Positions 44,199-53,518 of a stretch of DNA of 64,000 nucleotides are shown in pieces. The notes under the pieces are model-generated. The model did no database searches. It was not told where the DNA came from and worked only from the letters and a program-made list of their open reading frames with translations. The stretch spans positions 2,480,001 through 2,544,000 of the forward strand of contig OY782500.1 in NCBI GenBank assembly GCA_963677885.1, written 5' to 3'. The translations under genes and the position numbers were made by a program. This stretch comes from UBA1351 sp963677885. Its GTDB lineage: Bacteria; Bacillota; Clostridia; Lachnospirales; Vallitaleaceae. The first letter of the stretch is position 1, and every line of letters begins with the position of its first letter.

Positions 44199-44224
44199 AA
44201 GAAGTTGTCCTAGGACAACTTCTT
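44199..44224 (-). terminator. Terminator of the HPr gene
   Basis: A perfect 12-bp stem (AAGAAGTTGTCC with GGACAACTTCTT) around TA ends in a T-run on the minus strand. It lies about 75 bp after the HPr stop. Confidence 0.8.
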
Positions 44225-44298
44225 CTACCCGTGTGATCTATGAAATTGTGAATAACATAGCTGATTAAGTGAGCCAAATGCTCAATACTATGTAGAAA

Positions 44299-44559
44299 TT
44301 AGTCTAAGTTTGATGCGAAGAAAGCTTTAAGGTTTGCTGCGATTTCTTCTTCATCATCTCCGTCAACAACGATTGAAAGTGAATCATTGTGACCGGCGCC
44401 AAGAGTTAAGATGCCAAGAATACTCTTAGGATTTACTTCAGTAGTTTCTTTGATGATCTTAATATCTGACTTTGCTTTTTGACATACTTTAACAAGTTCT
44501 GATGCTGGTCTTGCGTGTAATCCTTCTGAAAATGCTACAACTGTATCGAATTTAATCAT
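44299..44559 (-). CDS. ptsH: Phosphocarrier protein HPr
   Basis: The 86-residue HPr carries phosphate from enzyme I to sugar EIIA proteins. The active His lies in EGLHARPASELV and the regulatory Ser46 site in NPKSILGILTLG, so HPr kinase control and CcpA signalling are possible. ATG 44559 is chosen for its GGAGG site. It is 120 bp downstream of fruK and may have its own promoter. It could be a dedicated FPr-like partner of the fructose cluster or the general HPr. Confidence 0.93.
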   Translation of the reverse strand: MIKFDTVVAFSEGLHARPASELVKVCQKAKSDIKIIKETTEVNPKSILGILTLGAGHNDSLSIVVDGDDEEEIAANLKAFFASNLD

Positions 44560-44679
44560 TTCTTTTTCCTCCAATATTAGGGTTAATCTTTTGTTTTATT
44601 TGTGCTTATGATAGTTACTCACTGCAATACATCTATACTACAATTCCTTTTATGAGCTTTACCTTATGATTCTCGTTTT

Positions 44680-45630
44680 CTATAGGGCTTTGATAGTAAC
44701 CTCGGAAGCTGTTGATACCAAATCTGCTTCTTCAATTACATTATGGCTTTGGGTGCTGATTGCTATGGAAGATGAAGCCACTCCATAAGATAAGGCTTTT
44801 GTCATTCTAGCCACTTCATCCAAGTCTCCATGTTTGGTCATACCATAGATAAGGCCTGCCAGCATGGAATCACCGGCTCCAACGGTAGACACTACTTTGA
44901 CCTTAAGTATATCAGCTTTAAGGGCAAAATCTTCAGCTACCAGGATACTGCCGTCTTCACCCATCGAAATGAGAATATAGGTAATTCCGTATGTCTTAAT
45001 CATGTCTCGTGCTGTCTTTACGATGTCTTCATCAGTCTCAAAGGTCTTACCAAGGGCTGCTTCAAATTCGTGGATATTTGGCTTAATGAGGAAGGGTTTG
45101 CCTTCAAGAGCCAACTTAAGTATTTTGCCGTCTGCATCGACAATAACTTTTGTTTTCTCAGCAAGTTCCACCGCCATCTTTTTGTAGAAATCCTCGTCCA
45201 CACCTTTTGGTAAACTACCACTGAATACCATGTAGTCACTTGCATCACCTAGACCGGTTATTTTTGCTTCGATTTCTGCTAACTTCTCAGCTGAAACCAG
45301 TAGACCGGCTTCGTTGACATCTGTTGTCCTGTAACCTTGATCCGGTTCAGTAATCTTTAAGTTGGTTCGAGTTACACCAGGAGCCATAACTGGTTCCAGC
45401 GTAATACCGTCTGCATCAGCATGATGCTTAATCACACTGTAGTTATCTTGGCCAACAAGACATAGGGCCTTTGTTTCCTGCTTAAGGCCAGACAGTATTC
45501 TAGCTACGTTAATGCTCTTGCCACCCAGGGTCTCCACTTGTCCTGACACCCTATGGACTTTTCCTAATGCCATCTCGTTGATCTCTACAATCTTATCAAT
45601 TGCAGGATTCATGGTTACTGTCGTAATCAT
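44680..45630 (-). CDS. fruK: 1-phosphofructokinase
   Basis: This 316-residue PfkB-family kinase makes fructose-1,6-bisphosphate from fructose-1-phosphate. Substrate motif GGKSINVARILSGL and the catalytic VSTVGAGDSMLAGLIYG are present, with the expected N-terminus TVTMNPAIDKIVEI. Its position after fruR and a PTS EIIA gene supports fructose use; tagatose-6-phosphate kinase is a less likely alternative. Confidence 0.93.
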   Translation of the reverse strand: MITTVTMNPAIDKIVEINEMALGKVHRVSGQVETLGGKSINVARILSGLKQETKALCLVGQDNYSVIKHHADADGITLEPVMAPGVTRTNLKITEPDQGYRTTDVNEAGLLVSAEKLAEIEAKITGLGDASDYMVFSGSLPKGVDEDFYKKMAVELAEKTKVIVDADGKILKLALEGKPFLIKPNIHEFEAALGKTFETDEDIVKTARDMIKTYGITYILISMGEDGSILVAEDFALKADILKVKVVSTVGAGDSMLAGLIYGMTKHGDLDEVARMTKALSYGVASSSIAISTQSHNVIEEADLVSTASEVTIKAL

Positions 45631-45693
45631 AGGTTACTCCTTCCGTTGTACAACTACATTCCGCTGTCAAGCTAATACTTTAGCCTGATTCTC

Positions 45694-46476
45694 TTAGTTT
45701 TCCTCTACTGCTTCAAGGAATTTAACTCCTTCGCGGATAATTCTTTGTTTCATTTCTTCATCTTTTAATCGTGATGTAATGATATAATCAACTGCCGTTA
45801 GGGGCATGATTTCACATAGAGCAACCTTATCAAATTTACTTTGGTCAGCAAGGACATAACGTTCTCTTCCTCGTTCCAAAATCGCACGTTTCATTTCAGC
45901 TTCTTCAAAGTCCGGTGTTGTAAAACCATACTCAACACTGATGGCATTGACCCCCATAAAAACCTTATTAATTCTAAATTTTCTTATGGTATCAATAGCC
46001 GCCTGGCCTACAACAGCCAAAGTACGGTTTCTAATCTTACCACCTACAATATACTGGTCTGCATTTGGATTGGCAGAAACATATTGAGAGAAGTGGGGGG
46101 CATTGGTAAAAACAGTAACATGGATTCTGGACCGTCCAATAAGTTTGGCAAGCTCAAGGGTTGTTGTTCCACCATCCAAGAAAATACTGTCGTAGTCTCT
46201 TAAATAGGAAAAGGCTTTTTGAGCAATTTGTTTCTTCTCGTAAAGGAATACACCTTCTTTTTCATTAAAGGTATCCTCACGCTCCAAGGGAATATCTGAC
46301 CTGGCGATAGCTCCTCCATGGACTCTTTCCAGTTTTTCTTCTTCTTCAAGAACGGTTAAGTCTCTTCGGATAGTAGCTTCAGAAGCTCTAAGGGTTTCAC
46401 AGAGTTTCTGAACTGTCGCACTGCGATCTGTATATACTATTTCTAATATTTTTTGTCTGCGTTCTTCTGGCATCAT
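45694..46476 (-). CDS. fruR: DeoR-family repressor (FruR type)
   Basis: The 260-residue regulator has an N-terminal DeoR helix-turn-helix (LCETLRASEATIRRDLTVLE, VHGGAIAR) and a C-terminal sugar-phosphate sensing domain (DSIFLDGGTTTLELAKLI). The probable effector is fructose-1-phosphate. ATG 46476 has AGGTGG six bases upstream; the GTG at 46485 is less likely. It follows the EIIA gene directly, and repeats of CGCTCA in the upstream gap may be its operator. Confidence 0.92.
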   Translation of the reverse strand: MMPEERRQKILEIVYTDRSATVQKLCETLRASEATIRRDLTVLEEEEKLERVHGGAIARSDIPLEREDTFNEKEGVFLYEKKQIAQKAFSYLRDYDSIFLDGGTTTLELAKLIGRSRIHVTVFTNAPHFSQYVSANPNADQYIVGGKIRNRTLAVVGQAAIDTIRKFRINKVFMGVNAISVEYGFTTPDFEEAEMKRAILERGRERYVLADQSKFDKVALCEIMPLTAVDYIITSRLKDEEMKQRIIREGVKFLEAVEEN

Positions 46477-46485
46477 ATGGGCCAC

Positions 46486-46932
46486 CTATGCTAATTCGTT
46501 TGCTTTTAACAGTTCCAATACTTCATCAGCATCTTGGGTTTCATAAAGGGCCTGACGAAAATCCTTTTTCATTAATTTTCTTGACAGTTTTGCCAGTATT
46601 TGAAGATGGGTGTTACCAGCCTCTGCCTCAGGTACACCAATCAAAAAAACATGATCCACCGGATTACCGTCAAGAGCTTTCCAATCAATATCCTTAACTT
46701 TACCATACATAAAGAAAGGTTCGACCACTGCATCTGTTTTTCCATGAGGTATAGCTACTGCAAAACCGACAGCCGTAGAATATTCTTCTTCCCGCTTAAG
46801 GACTGCTGTCAGATAGGCTTCTTTATCTTTTATCTTACCGGCTTTTAGGGCCACTTCAGACATGAATTCAAGAATTGCCATTTTACTGTCACCATCTACA
46901 TGGGTTAATATCAACTCTTTACTGATTAACAT
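46486..46932 (-). CDS. PTS fructose-type EIIA protein
   Basis: A free-standing 148-residue EIIA of the fructose/mannitol class. The phosphorylated His is in FAVAIPHGKTDAV; HLQILAKLSRKLM is also typical. ATG 46932 is chosen because AGGAG lies seven bases upstream; the frame extends further up. It is the first gene of the cluster with fruR, fruK and ptsH. No EIIB or EIIC gene follows, so the permease lies elsewhere or this EIIA is regulatory. Confidence 0.92.
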   Translation of the reverse strand: MLISKELILTHVDGDSKMAILEFMSEVALKAGKIKDKEAYLTAVLKREEEYSTAVGFAVAIPHGKTDAVVEPFFMYGKVKDIDWKALDGNPVDHVFLIGVPEAEAGNTHLQILAKLSRKLMKKDFRQALYETQDADEVLELLKANELA

Positions 46933-47029
46933 ATGCATTCTCCTTTTTATATTATTCACACACACACGAGTGTCGCGTCACCACGACTTGTAAGTTAATT
47001 TTATCACCTCAATCATTTTCAATCAATAC

Positions 47030-47130
47030 CGCTCAATAAAAATCAGCATTTCACCGAAAGATACCAATCATACTTGGTCATTTTCCAAGACAAATCTGTC
47101 AAAACAAGAACTTTCGCTCATTATCGCTCA
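47030..47130 (-). promoter_or_regulatory. Probable FruR operator region
   Basis: CGCTCA recurs at 47030, 47115 and 47125 (TGAGCG on the minus strand), the last two 10 bp apart. CAATCA-like elements lie around 47020. Direct repeats at helical spacing are typical of DeoR-family sites. Confidence 0.5.
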
Positions 47131-47267
47131 TCAAAATTGATTGTTTGTAGAGATTTTATCCCTGTGATATAATATTGATATCTATTATCATTATTAAAGA
47201 TTATTGATTGTTGTTAGATTTGTTAAAATCTTATAAGACATTCACATGCAAGATTCGAGGTGGCTTT

Positions 47268-48161
47268 ATGAACAAGAGCAACAAAAGAAAAGGCCTGATT
47301 TATGGTGCTTTTATTGGTGACGCACTTTCCCTTGGACCCCACTGGATATATGACACAGATCAAATCAAGTCGATTTATGAACCCATTACCGGTTATACCA
47401 ACCCTGACCATACACCCTACCATCCCGGAAAAAGGGCTGGAGATCTGACTCATTACGGTAGACAAAGCCTTCTTCTTCTTGAATCCATCGCCGAGAAAAA
47501 AGCTTTTTCATTAGAGGATTATAAAAAGAAATGGTTGCGGCTCATGCTAAGAGATGATGTTGATTTTTATATGGACCACGCGACAAAACAGTCCCTTTCA
47601 CTCCTTCGGGATTCAGACATAGGATCCGAATCCAATGAACTTGGAGGTTATGCAAGAACTGGTCCACACTTTCTTCTGCCATATGATGACGAAGAAACCT
47701 TTGAAAACAACATTATTAAAGAAGTACGACTAACCCACAGTGATGCTAAACTTTTAATCATTTCCAGGTTCTTCATCCGAGTGACCATTGATGTCCTGGA
47801 AGGTCTGTCAATTGAAGAATCACTGGAAAGACATGTCAATATAGATCCATTTATCTACGATGCTTTTGAAGCAGCTTTGGCAGACAAATCTTCCATTGTT
47901 GACGGCATCAAAATGATTGGTCAATCCTGTTCCAGCAAATATGGTCTACCCGCAGTCATATCCGTTCTTCTTAAAGCCAAAACCTTTAAGGAAGCCCTTA
48001 TTGAAAATACCTATGCCGGTGGCGACAGTGCAGCAAGAGCCATGGTTATTGGCATGATTTTCGGTGCCAGAGACGGTTTTGACGCCCTTCCCAGTGACTG
48101 GATCATGGGCTTGTCTGACAAAGATAAGATAGAAACATGGACCAACATGCTTCTGGCATAA
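47268..48161 (+). CDS. ADP-ribosylglycohydrolase family protein
   Basis: A 297-residue helical enzyme of the DraG/ARH family. N-terminal GAFIGDALSLGPHWIYD and C-terminal GGDSAARAMVIGMIFGARDG match the family, but the second motif lacks the usual second Asp of GGDtDT, so ADP-ribose hydrolysis is uncertain; crystallin-like members show this too. ATG 47268 has GAGGTGG upstream. It is divergent from the fructose cluster, with no evident link. Confidence 0.87.
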   Translation: MNKSNKRKGLIYGAFIGDALSLGPHWIYDTDQIKSIYEPITGYTNPDHTPYHPGKRAGDLTHYGRQSLLLLESIAEKKAFSLEDYKKKWLRLMLRDDVDFYMDHATKQSLSLLRDSDIGSESNELGGYARTGPHFLLPYDDEETFENNIIKEVRLTHSDAKLLIISRFFIRVTIDVLEGLSIEESLERHVNIDPFIYDAFEAALADKSSIVDGIKMIGQSCSSKYGLPAVISVLLKAKTFKEALIENTYAGGDSAARAMVIGMIFGARDGFDALPSDWIMGLSDKDKIETWTNMLLA

Positions 48162-48219
48162 GGCCTTTGGTTACAGGAATATCCTCATAGACTTGAATCC
48201 TTAATTTTTTTAACATAAC

Positions 48220-48256
48220 AAGAGCACTGCCAGTCAAGTCAGACTGCAATGCTCTT
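48220..48256. terminator. Terminator between convergent genes
   Basis: AAGAGCACTGC pairs imperfectly with GCAATGCTCTT, followed by TTTCTT. It can serve both 47268-48161 and the DUF3021 gene. Confidence 0.7.
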
Positions 48257-48288
48257 TTCTTATCTATTGAAATTCCTATCTCCTGAAA

Positions 48289-48735
48289 TTACCTTTCATT
48301 CAGTTCTTTATACCGCTTTAGTCCTTCGTTCAGCTCCTTAGCTGTTCTGTTGCAATAAGCCTTCACTGCAAACCATAAAAGACCATAGACCGCCAGCCAG
48401 ATAAGGCCATATATAAGAAGCATATTGCCTTCCTTAGGCAACCAACCCATCCACCAGGCAACAGGAAAGAAAGGTGTCACCCCTAGAAGATGATACATGG
48501 TCTGCCTGGCCAATCCCCATTCTTCAACGGAATAGATAACACTGATTCCACAGAGATAACCACCCAGAATAAGTGAGACAAAAAAGTTGATGATATACAT
48601 TCTGGAATTCAAGGTAACGGATTCAGTGGGCAATAGGTTCAGGACCAGTAAAAACTCGGTTAACATTAGTCCAAAAGGTCCACCGAGGATAAACCTTTTC
48701 ATGAACTCTTTTTTATACTTGCTTTCTATACTCAT
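48289..48735 (-). CDS. DUF3021 membrane protein
   Basis: A 148-residue protein with four membrane helices, DUF3021 family. Such genes normally follow a LytTR regulator, and here the ATG overlaps the regulator stop by 4 bp. The protein is thought to inhibit or modulate that regulator, but this is known only for a few pairs. Confidence 0.88.
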   Translation of the reverse strand: MSIESKYKKEFMKRFILGGPFGLMLTEFLLVLNLLPTESVTLNSRMYIINFFVSLILGGYLCGISVIYSVEEWGLARQTMYHLLGVTPFFPVAWWMGWLPKEGNMLLIYGLIWLAVYGLLWFAVKAYCNRTAKELNEGLKRYKELNER

Positions 48736-49187
48736 GATTGTCCCCCTATTCCAAGAGCAGCCTTGACTTTTTTAACATAACGTCTGGAGATGATATCTTT
48801 ATTGCCATTATCCAGGACAATGGACAAGGCTCCATCAAAAGTTGTCTCAATGGAGTTAACATAGCTTAAATTCACAATCGAACCCTTGGAAATTCTTACA
48901 AAACCCTTATTTTTCAATATTTCTTCCAACTCGTAAAGTTTTTTTCGTACGATATATTCCTTCTTATTAATAACAGCAAAAACCCTTCCATCCTGCCCAT
49001 AAAAGCGGTGAATATCTTCCGGCTTCATCACCTGCATTTTTTCATTGGCATAGCCTACCAGGGCTCCACTATCCTTCCTGGTCTTAATCTGTGTAATCAC
49101 TTCCTGAACTTCATCATTTAATTCCTTGTGCTGAATGATAACTTTCAACTCATCATAGACTTCCTGAATATCGATCTCTAATTTCAT
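48732..49187 (-). CDS. LytTR-family DNA-binding regulator
   Basis: The 151-residue protein has a short N-terminal helical part and a C-terminal LytTR domain (YIVRKKLYELEEILKNKGFV, RISKGSIVNLSYVNSIE, NKDIISRRYVKKVK). No receiver domain is present, so it forms a two-gene inhibitor/regulator system with DUF3021. ATG 49187 has AGGAGAGG upstream. Confidence 0.92.
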   Translation of the reverse strand: MKLEIDIQEVYDELKVIIQHKELNDEVQEVITQIKTRKDSGALVGYANEKMQVMKPEDIHRFYGQDGRVFAVINKKEYIVRKKLYELEEILKNKGFVRISKGSIVNLSYVNSIETTFDGALSIVLDNGNKDIISRRYVKKVKAALGIGGQS

Positions 49188-49326
49188 TTTCCCTCTCCTA
49201 ATCAAACTCTTTATCTATCATGCCATAAAATCTCTCCAATTGCACCCCTATCTCTACAGAAAGGCAAATCTCCACATAAATCAAACTATATATTAGTAAG
49301 CTTTCGATCTCCAAACTCGTTCATAG

Positions 49327-49448
49327 TGGTTAGGGTGGCAAAAGGAAGTTTCACTGAAATCCATACAATATATGGTATCCGGTTAATACATCCAAACACC
49401 ATATATTGTATGGATTTCGTTCAACTAAACCTTTTGACACCCTAACCA
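49327..49448. repeat. 122-bp imperfect inverted repeat, possible MITE
   Basis: The outer ends TGGTTAGGGTG and CACCCTAACCA are complementary, and the inner stem of 21 bp (core CCATACAATATATGG) is perfect, around a 21-nt loop. It lies between the LytTR gene and the chemoreceptor. No gene fits in it. Confidence 0.65.
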
Positions 49449-49470
49449 TTAATTATTTAAAATAAACTGT

Positions 49471-49499
49471 TTTACCTCAAGGATATTACATGTTATAAT
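49471..49499 (+). promoter_or_regulatory. Promoter of the chemoreceptor gene
   Basis: TTTACC and TATAAT with a 17-bp spacer, about 80 bp before the start codon. Confidence 0.5.
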
Positions 49500-49579
49500 G
49501 TTGTTAGTTATCACTAACTAACTATTTGTAGGGAATAGTTGTATGAGGATACAGGTATGAATAATTGAAAGGAGCACCC

Positions 49580-51472
49580 ATGAAATTTCGCAGTATGAAA
49601 ATCAAACTCATTACACTTATTACAGCACTTATAGCTATACCTCTTGTGGTTCTGGGCATTTCATCCTTGACCATGTTTAAGAATGCTACCGAAGAATCCG
49701 TTGATGCAAAATTATATGACCTGGTATATATGACAAAGGATATCATCCAAGGAGAGTATGATAAGGCCATCCTCATCACACAAATGATTGGTGGTGACCA
49801 TTCCATCACCGAGTTTATCGCTGGTGATACCGCCCATAGAGCCGAGGCTTTTGAAGTTCTTCAGCATCATTTTAATGAGCAAAATGCCATTGTTGACAGT
49901 CTGGTACTAACGGATCAAAACGCCCAAGCCTTGATGACGGATACCAATCCTGATATCAGCCTAGATTTAACAGATCGGGCCTATCTTGCTGAAGCTTTAC
50001 AAGGCAGGGTTGGTATTAGCGATGTTATTGTATCCAAACTGACCAACCTGCCGGTCATAGCTATTGCAAGTCCGGTTTATGAAGGTGACCAGATTATTGG
50101 CGCCGTTATAGCTTCTGTAAAATTTACCAATATCACTGAATATGTTCGAAATATAAAAGTTTTTGGCAGTGGCTATGCCTACCTATACAATGGTTCTGGA
50201 CTTACATTATCCCACATAAATCCGGATATGGAATTTCAGGTATACTTAAACGATCTTGGCATTACCGAGTTGGAAGATATGGTGGATGACTTTAACAGGG
50301 ACCTAGATGGTGAAAAATATTACACTTATGAAGGTGTATATAAATACGTCCGCTATGCCAAAGTCGGCAATATCGGCCTGGCGGTAACTGCAAACTACGA
50401 TGATTATATGTCAACGAACAATGCTGTCACCAGGAATGTCATCATCATTCTTCTTGCCTCCATGCTTTTGGCCATTGTCATTGCCTACTTCTTTACCCAA
50501 GGTCTTATTATCAACCCTCTTGTCAAAGTCAAAAAGGCTATGGCTAAAGCAGGCTCCGGTGATTTAACTGCCTACAGCGATGTAGTTCAAAAAGATGAAA
50601 TTGGCGACATCTCCCTTTCTTTTAATAAGATGATCGGCAAGATAAAAGACCTGCTATTGGAAATCAACCAGGCATCCGACCAAGTGGCCTCCGGTTCCGA
50701 CCAGGTATCCCAGTCCAGTCTATCCTTATCTCAAGGCGCAACGGAACAGGCAAGTTCTGTTGAAGAACTTAGCTCATCAATCGAAGAGATCGCCTCAATG
50801 GCTAGAGATAATACCAAGGAAGCCAACAATGCAAGCACCATGACCCTGTCAGCCCAAGACTATGCCAAAACCGGTAATGGTCAGATGACCAAAATGCTGT
50901 CAGCCATGGAGGAAATCAAAGATTCATCAACCAGTATTTCAAAAATAATAAAAGTCATTGATGATATTGCCTTCCAAACCAATATCCTTGCCCTAAACGC
51001 AGCAGTTGAAGCTGCCAGAGCAGGTCAGCATGGTAAGGGTTTTGCCGTTGTTGCAGAAGAAGTTAGAAACTTAGCTTCAAGATCGGCTGCAGCCGCCAAA
51101 GAAACAACTGATTTAATTCGCGGTTCAGTAGACAAGGTCAACGAGGGTATGTCCATTGCCCAGGCCTCTGCCGACGCCCTTCACTCCATTGTTGAAGAAG
51201 TCTCCAGAGTTACCCATCTCATAACGGGAATTGCAAAATCTTCAGACGAACAGTTATCCGGCATTGAACAAATCAATATAGGTATAGAACAGATTTCAGA
51301 GGTCATCCAATCAACCAGCGCTGTTGCAGAAGAAACAGCTGCTGCCAGTGAGGAACTGTCCAGTCAGGCAGAAATCCTCAAAAATCAGATTGCCACCTTC
51401 AAAACAAACCAAGCACCTGTAACAGAGAAGCAAATAAAAAACAGACAAGAGTTTTTAAGTCTGGAAATGTAA
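49580..51472 (+). CDS. Methyl-accepting chemotaxis protein
   Basis: A 630-residue chemoreceptor: one membrane helix at about 10-30, a double-Cache-type extracellular sensor (~40-280), a second helix (~285-305), a HAMP domain (VKVKKAMAKAGSGDLTAYSD) and a signalling domain with the conserved hairpin tip (AFQTNILALNAAVEAARAGQ). The ligand is not evident; Cache receptors often bind amino acids or acids. ATG 49580 has AAAGGAG at the right distance. It stands alone behind its own promoter. Confidence 0.95.
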   Translation: MKFRSMKIKLITLITALIAIPLVVLGISSLTMFKNATEESVDAKLYDLVYMTKDIIQGEYDKAILITQMIGGDHSITEFIAGDTAHRAEAFEVLQHHFNEQNAIVDSLVLTDQNAQALMTDTNPDISLDLTDRAYLAEALQGRVGISDVIVSKLTNLPVIAIASPVYEGDQIIGAVIASVKFTNITEYVRNIKVFGSGYAYLYNGSGLTLSHINPDMEFQVYLNDLGITELEDMVDDFNRDLDGEKYYTYEGVYKYVRYAKVGNIGLAVTANYDDYMSTNNAVTRNVIIILLASMLLAIVIAYFFTQGLIINPLVKVKKAMAKAGSGDLTAYSDVVQKDEIGDISLSFNKMIGKIKDLLLEINQASDQVASGSDQVSQSSLSLSQGATEQASSVEELSSSIEEIASMARDNTKEANNASTMTLSAQDYAKTGNGQMTKMLSAMEEIKDSSTSISKIIKVIDDIAFQTNILALNAAVEAARAGQHGKGFAVVAEEVRNLASRSAAAAKETTDLIRGSVDKVNEGMSIAQASADALHSIVEEVSRVTHLITGIAKSSDEQLSGIEQINIGIEQISEVIQSTSAVAEETAAASEELSSQAEILKNQIATFKTNQAPVTEKQIKNRQEFLSLEM

Positions 51473-51525
51473 TAGAAGTCCCCTTTAGTCACAATAATTT
51501 CCTTTATAGGAACCCCTTACATTGG

Positions 51526-51577
51526 CTGGTATTTATTCGGATTATCCCAAACTTTACGTTACCGAATAAGTGCCAGT
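51526..51577 (+). terminator. Terminator of the chemoreceptor gene
   Basis: CTGGTATTTATTCGG pairs imperfectly with CCGAATAAGTGCCAG around a 21-nt loop and is followed by a T-rich run. Confidence 0.6.
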
Positions 51578-51600
51578 CTTTCTCTCTTTAGCGCATTGAA

Positions 51601-51629
51601 TTGCTTTATTTTTACCACTTTGATATACT
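51601..51629 (+). promoter_or_regulatory. Promoter of pepT
   Basis: TTGCTT and TATACT with a 17-bp spacer; the leader to the start codon would be about 90 nt. Confidence 0.55.
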
Positions 51630-51725
51630 TGTTTCAATAGATAATTATTATCAAATATCCATGAATATCCTTTATTTTTTTTGACCAATGATAATAATTA
51701 AAATCGAAACTGAAAGGAAATAATT

Positions 51726-52949
51726 ATGAGCGTATTAGACAATTTTTTAAGATACATCGCTGTTGAGACTACTTCAGATGAAAGTTCAACAACATGTCCA
51801 AGTACTAAGGGCCAATTAACATTAGGAGCCTTACTGGTAGAAGAACTAAAGGCATTAGGCCTTGAAGATGCCAACATGGATGACAACGGCTATGTTATGG
51901 CCACCCTTCCATCCAACATCGACAAAGAGGTTCCTGTTATCGGCTTTATCGCCCACATGGACACAGCTCCAGACCTAGCAACAAAAGATATTAATCCCCG
52001 TATCGTCAAAAACTATGAAGGTGGCGACATCCTTCTTAACCAAGAGCTTGAAATCGTCCTTTCACCAGAAGATTTCCCGGAAATCGAAGCCTACAAAGGT
52101 CAAGACCTTGTGGTAACCGATGGCAAGACCCTATTGGGTGCCGATGACAAAGCTGGTATTGCTGAAATCATGTCAGCCATTGCCAGACTGGTTGAAAACC
52201 CAGATATTCCTCACGGAACCATCAAAGTTGGATTCACTCCTGACGAAGAAATCGGACGTGGTGCAGATAAATTTGATGTTGAGAAATTCGGCGCTGACTA
52301 TGCCTATACCCTTGACGGTGGTCCAATCGGCGAACTGGAATACGAAAGCTTCAATGCCAACAATCCTAAGCTGGTTATTCACGGCCGTAATGTTCACCCA
52401 GGTTATGCAAAAGACCGTATGGTTAACTCCATGGACATCATGATGGAACTTCACGGTATGCTGCCTGTAGCAGAAAAGCCACAATACACTTCAGGTTATG
52501 AAGGTTTCTTCCATCAAACCCATATCCAGGGCCTTGTTGAGCAGACGTCAACAGGCTATATCCTTCGCGACCACGATAGAGAAAAATTTGAAGCTCGTAA
52601 ACAACTGTTGGTAGATGCCGTAGATTTCATTAACAAAAAATATGGTGAGGGCACCGTAGATCTTGAAATGAAAGACTACTACTACAACATGGGCGAAAAA
52701 ATCGAGCCAGTATTCCACATCGTCGACATCGCCAAAAAAGCTATGGAAGATCTTGGTATCGAACCATTGATTAAGCCAATTCGCGGTGGTACAGACGGAT
52801 CAAGACTTTCCTATATGGGTCTTCCATGTCCAAACATCTTCGCAGGTGGCCATAACTTCCACGGCAAACACGAATTCGTTCCTGTTCAGTCTATGGAAAA
52901 AGCAGTTGATGTAGTCGTAGGAATTATTGGGGAGTTTGCTAAGGGCTAG
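51726..52949 (+). CDS. pepT: Peptidase T (aminotripeptidase)
   Basis: A 407-residue zinc peptidase of the M20 family that releases the N-terminal residue from tripeptides in the cytoplasm. Metal and catalytic motifs are IAHMDTAPD, LLGADDKAGIAEIMSAI, DEEIGRGADKFD and GGTDGSRLSYMGLP, in the usual order. Length is normal. GAAAGGAAA precedes the ATG. Single gene with own promoter and terminator. Confidence 0.95.
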   Translation: MSVLDNFLRYIAVETTSDESSTTCPSTKGQLTLGALLVEELKALGLEDANMDDNGYVMATLPSNIDKEVPVIGFIAHMDTAPDLATKDINPRIVKNYEGGDILLNQELEIVLSPEDFPEIEAYKGQDLVVTDGKTLLGADDKAGIAEIMSAIARLVENPDIPHGTIKVGFTPDEEIGRGADKFDVEKFGADYAYTLDGGPIGELEYESFNANNPKLVIHGRNVHPGYAKDRMVNSMDIMMELHGMLPVAEKPQYTSGYEGFFHQTHIQGLVEQTSTGYILRDHDREKFEARKQLLVDAVDFINKKYGEGTVDLEMKDYYYNMGEKIEPVFHIVDIAKKAMEDLGIEPLIKPIRGGTDGSRLSYMGLPCPNIFAGGHNFHGKHEFVPVQSMEKAVDVVVGIIGEFAKG

Positions 52950-53036
52950 GATATTGGAATTATGCTTTCGATAGAGACTTCGACTATCCTTTGAGCAGTA
53001 CTTTGTTATGAACTGAATTGTTAACGATGTAATATT

Positions 53037-53081
53037 AGAGCTGATTGCTGGGTTATATAACCTGGTGATTAGCTCTTTTTA
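53037..53081 (+). terminator. Terminator of pepT
   Basis: AGAGCTGAT pairs imperfectly with ATTAGCTCT, with an inner stem CTGGGTTA/TAACCTGG, then TTTTT. Confidence 0.8.
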
Positions 53082-53086
53082 TGTCC

Positions 53087-53328
53087 TGATACAGGGTCAA
53101 AAACTGATGGTAGGTGACATGGGAAGTCGCCATAAGGCAAAGGAGAAGGGAGGCTACATATCTGCGGGAGCGTCGAACCTAGACCTAGGCGGGACTTTCC
53201 AACTAAAACCTTGTTTCAGTAGGAAAATCCCGCCTAGCTCAAGCCTCGAAAACCCATCATGATATGCACCCTCCCTTCTCCTTGCTTCTAGGCATTCATG
53301 TCACCCACCACCAGTTTTTTCGGTATCA
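53087..53328. repeat. 242-bp long imperfect inverted repeat
   Basis: Two arms of about 110 bp face each other. Matching blocks, from the outside in, are TGATAC, AAAAACTG, GGTGACATG, AAGGAGAAGGGAGG, CATATC and TAGGCGGGA. The stretch 53329-53518 beyond it shows no gene. This could be a MITE or a structured RNA. Confidence 0.65.
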
Positions 53329-53518
53329 AGACAGATGAATATTCAATCACAGAACTAAAAACCTACAACCACCTATAAATTCTTAACCCTTTATGATTCC
53401 ACTTCCCCCAACCCAACTACAAGCTAATCAAGACCTAACTAAATCAAAAGCCAAATACTCCGCCAAAGCAAACCCTCCACTTAAGTCTTTATATTGCGCA
53501 AGGTGTGGGCATAGTGTC

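Noticed and set aside
53065..53262. 65-residue open frame after pepT
   Set aside because: It lies within the terminator and the long inverted repeat and has no coding signs.
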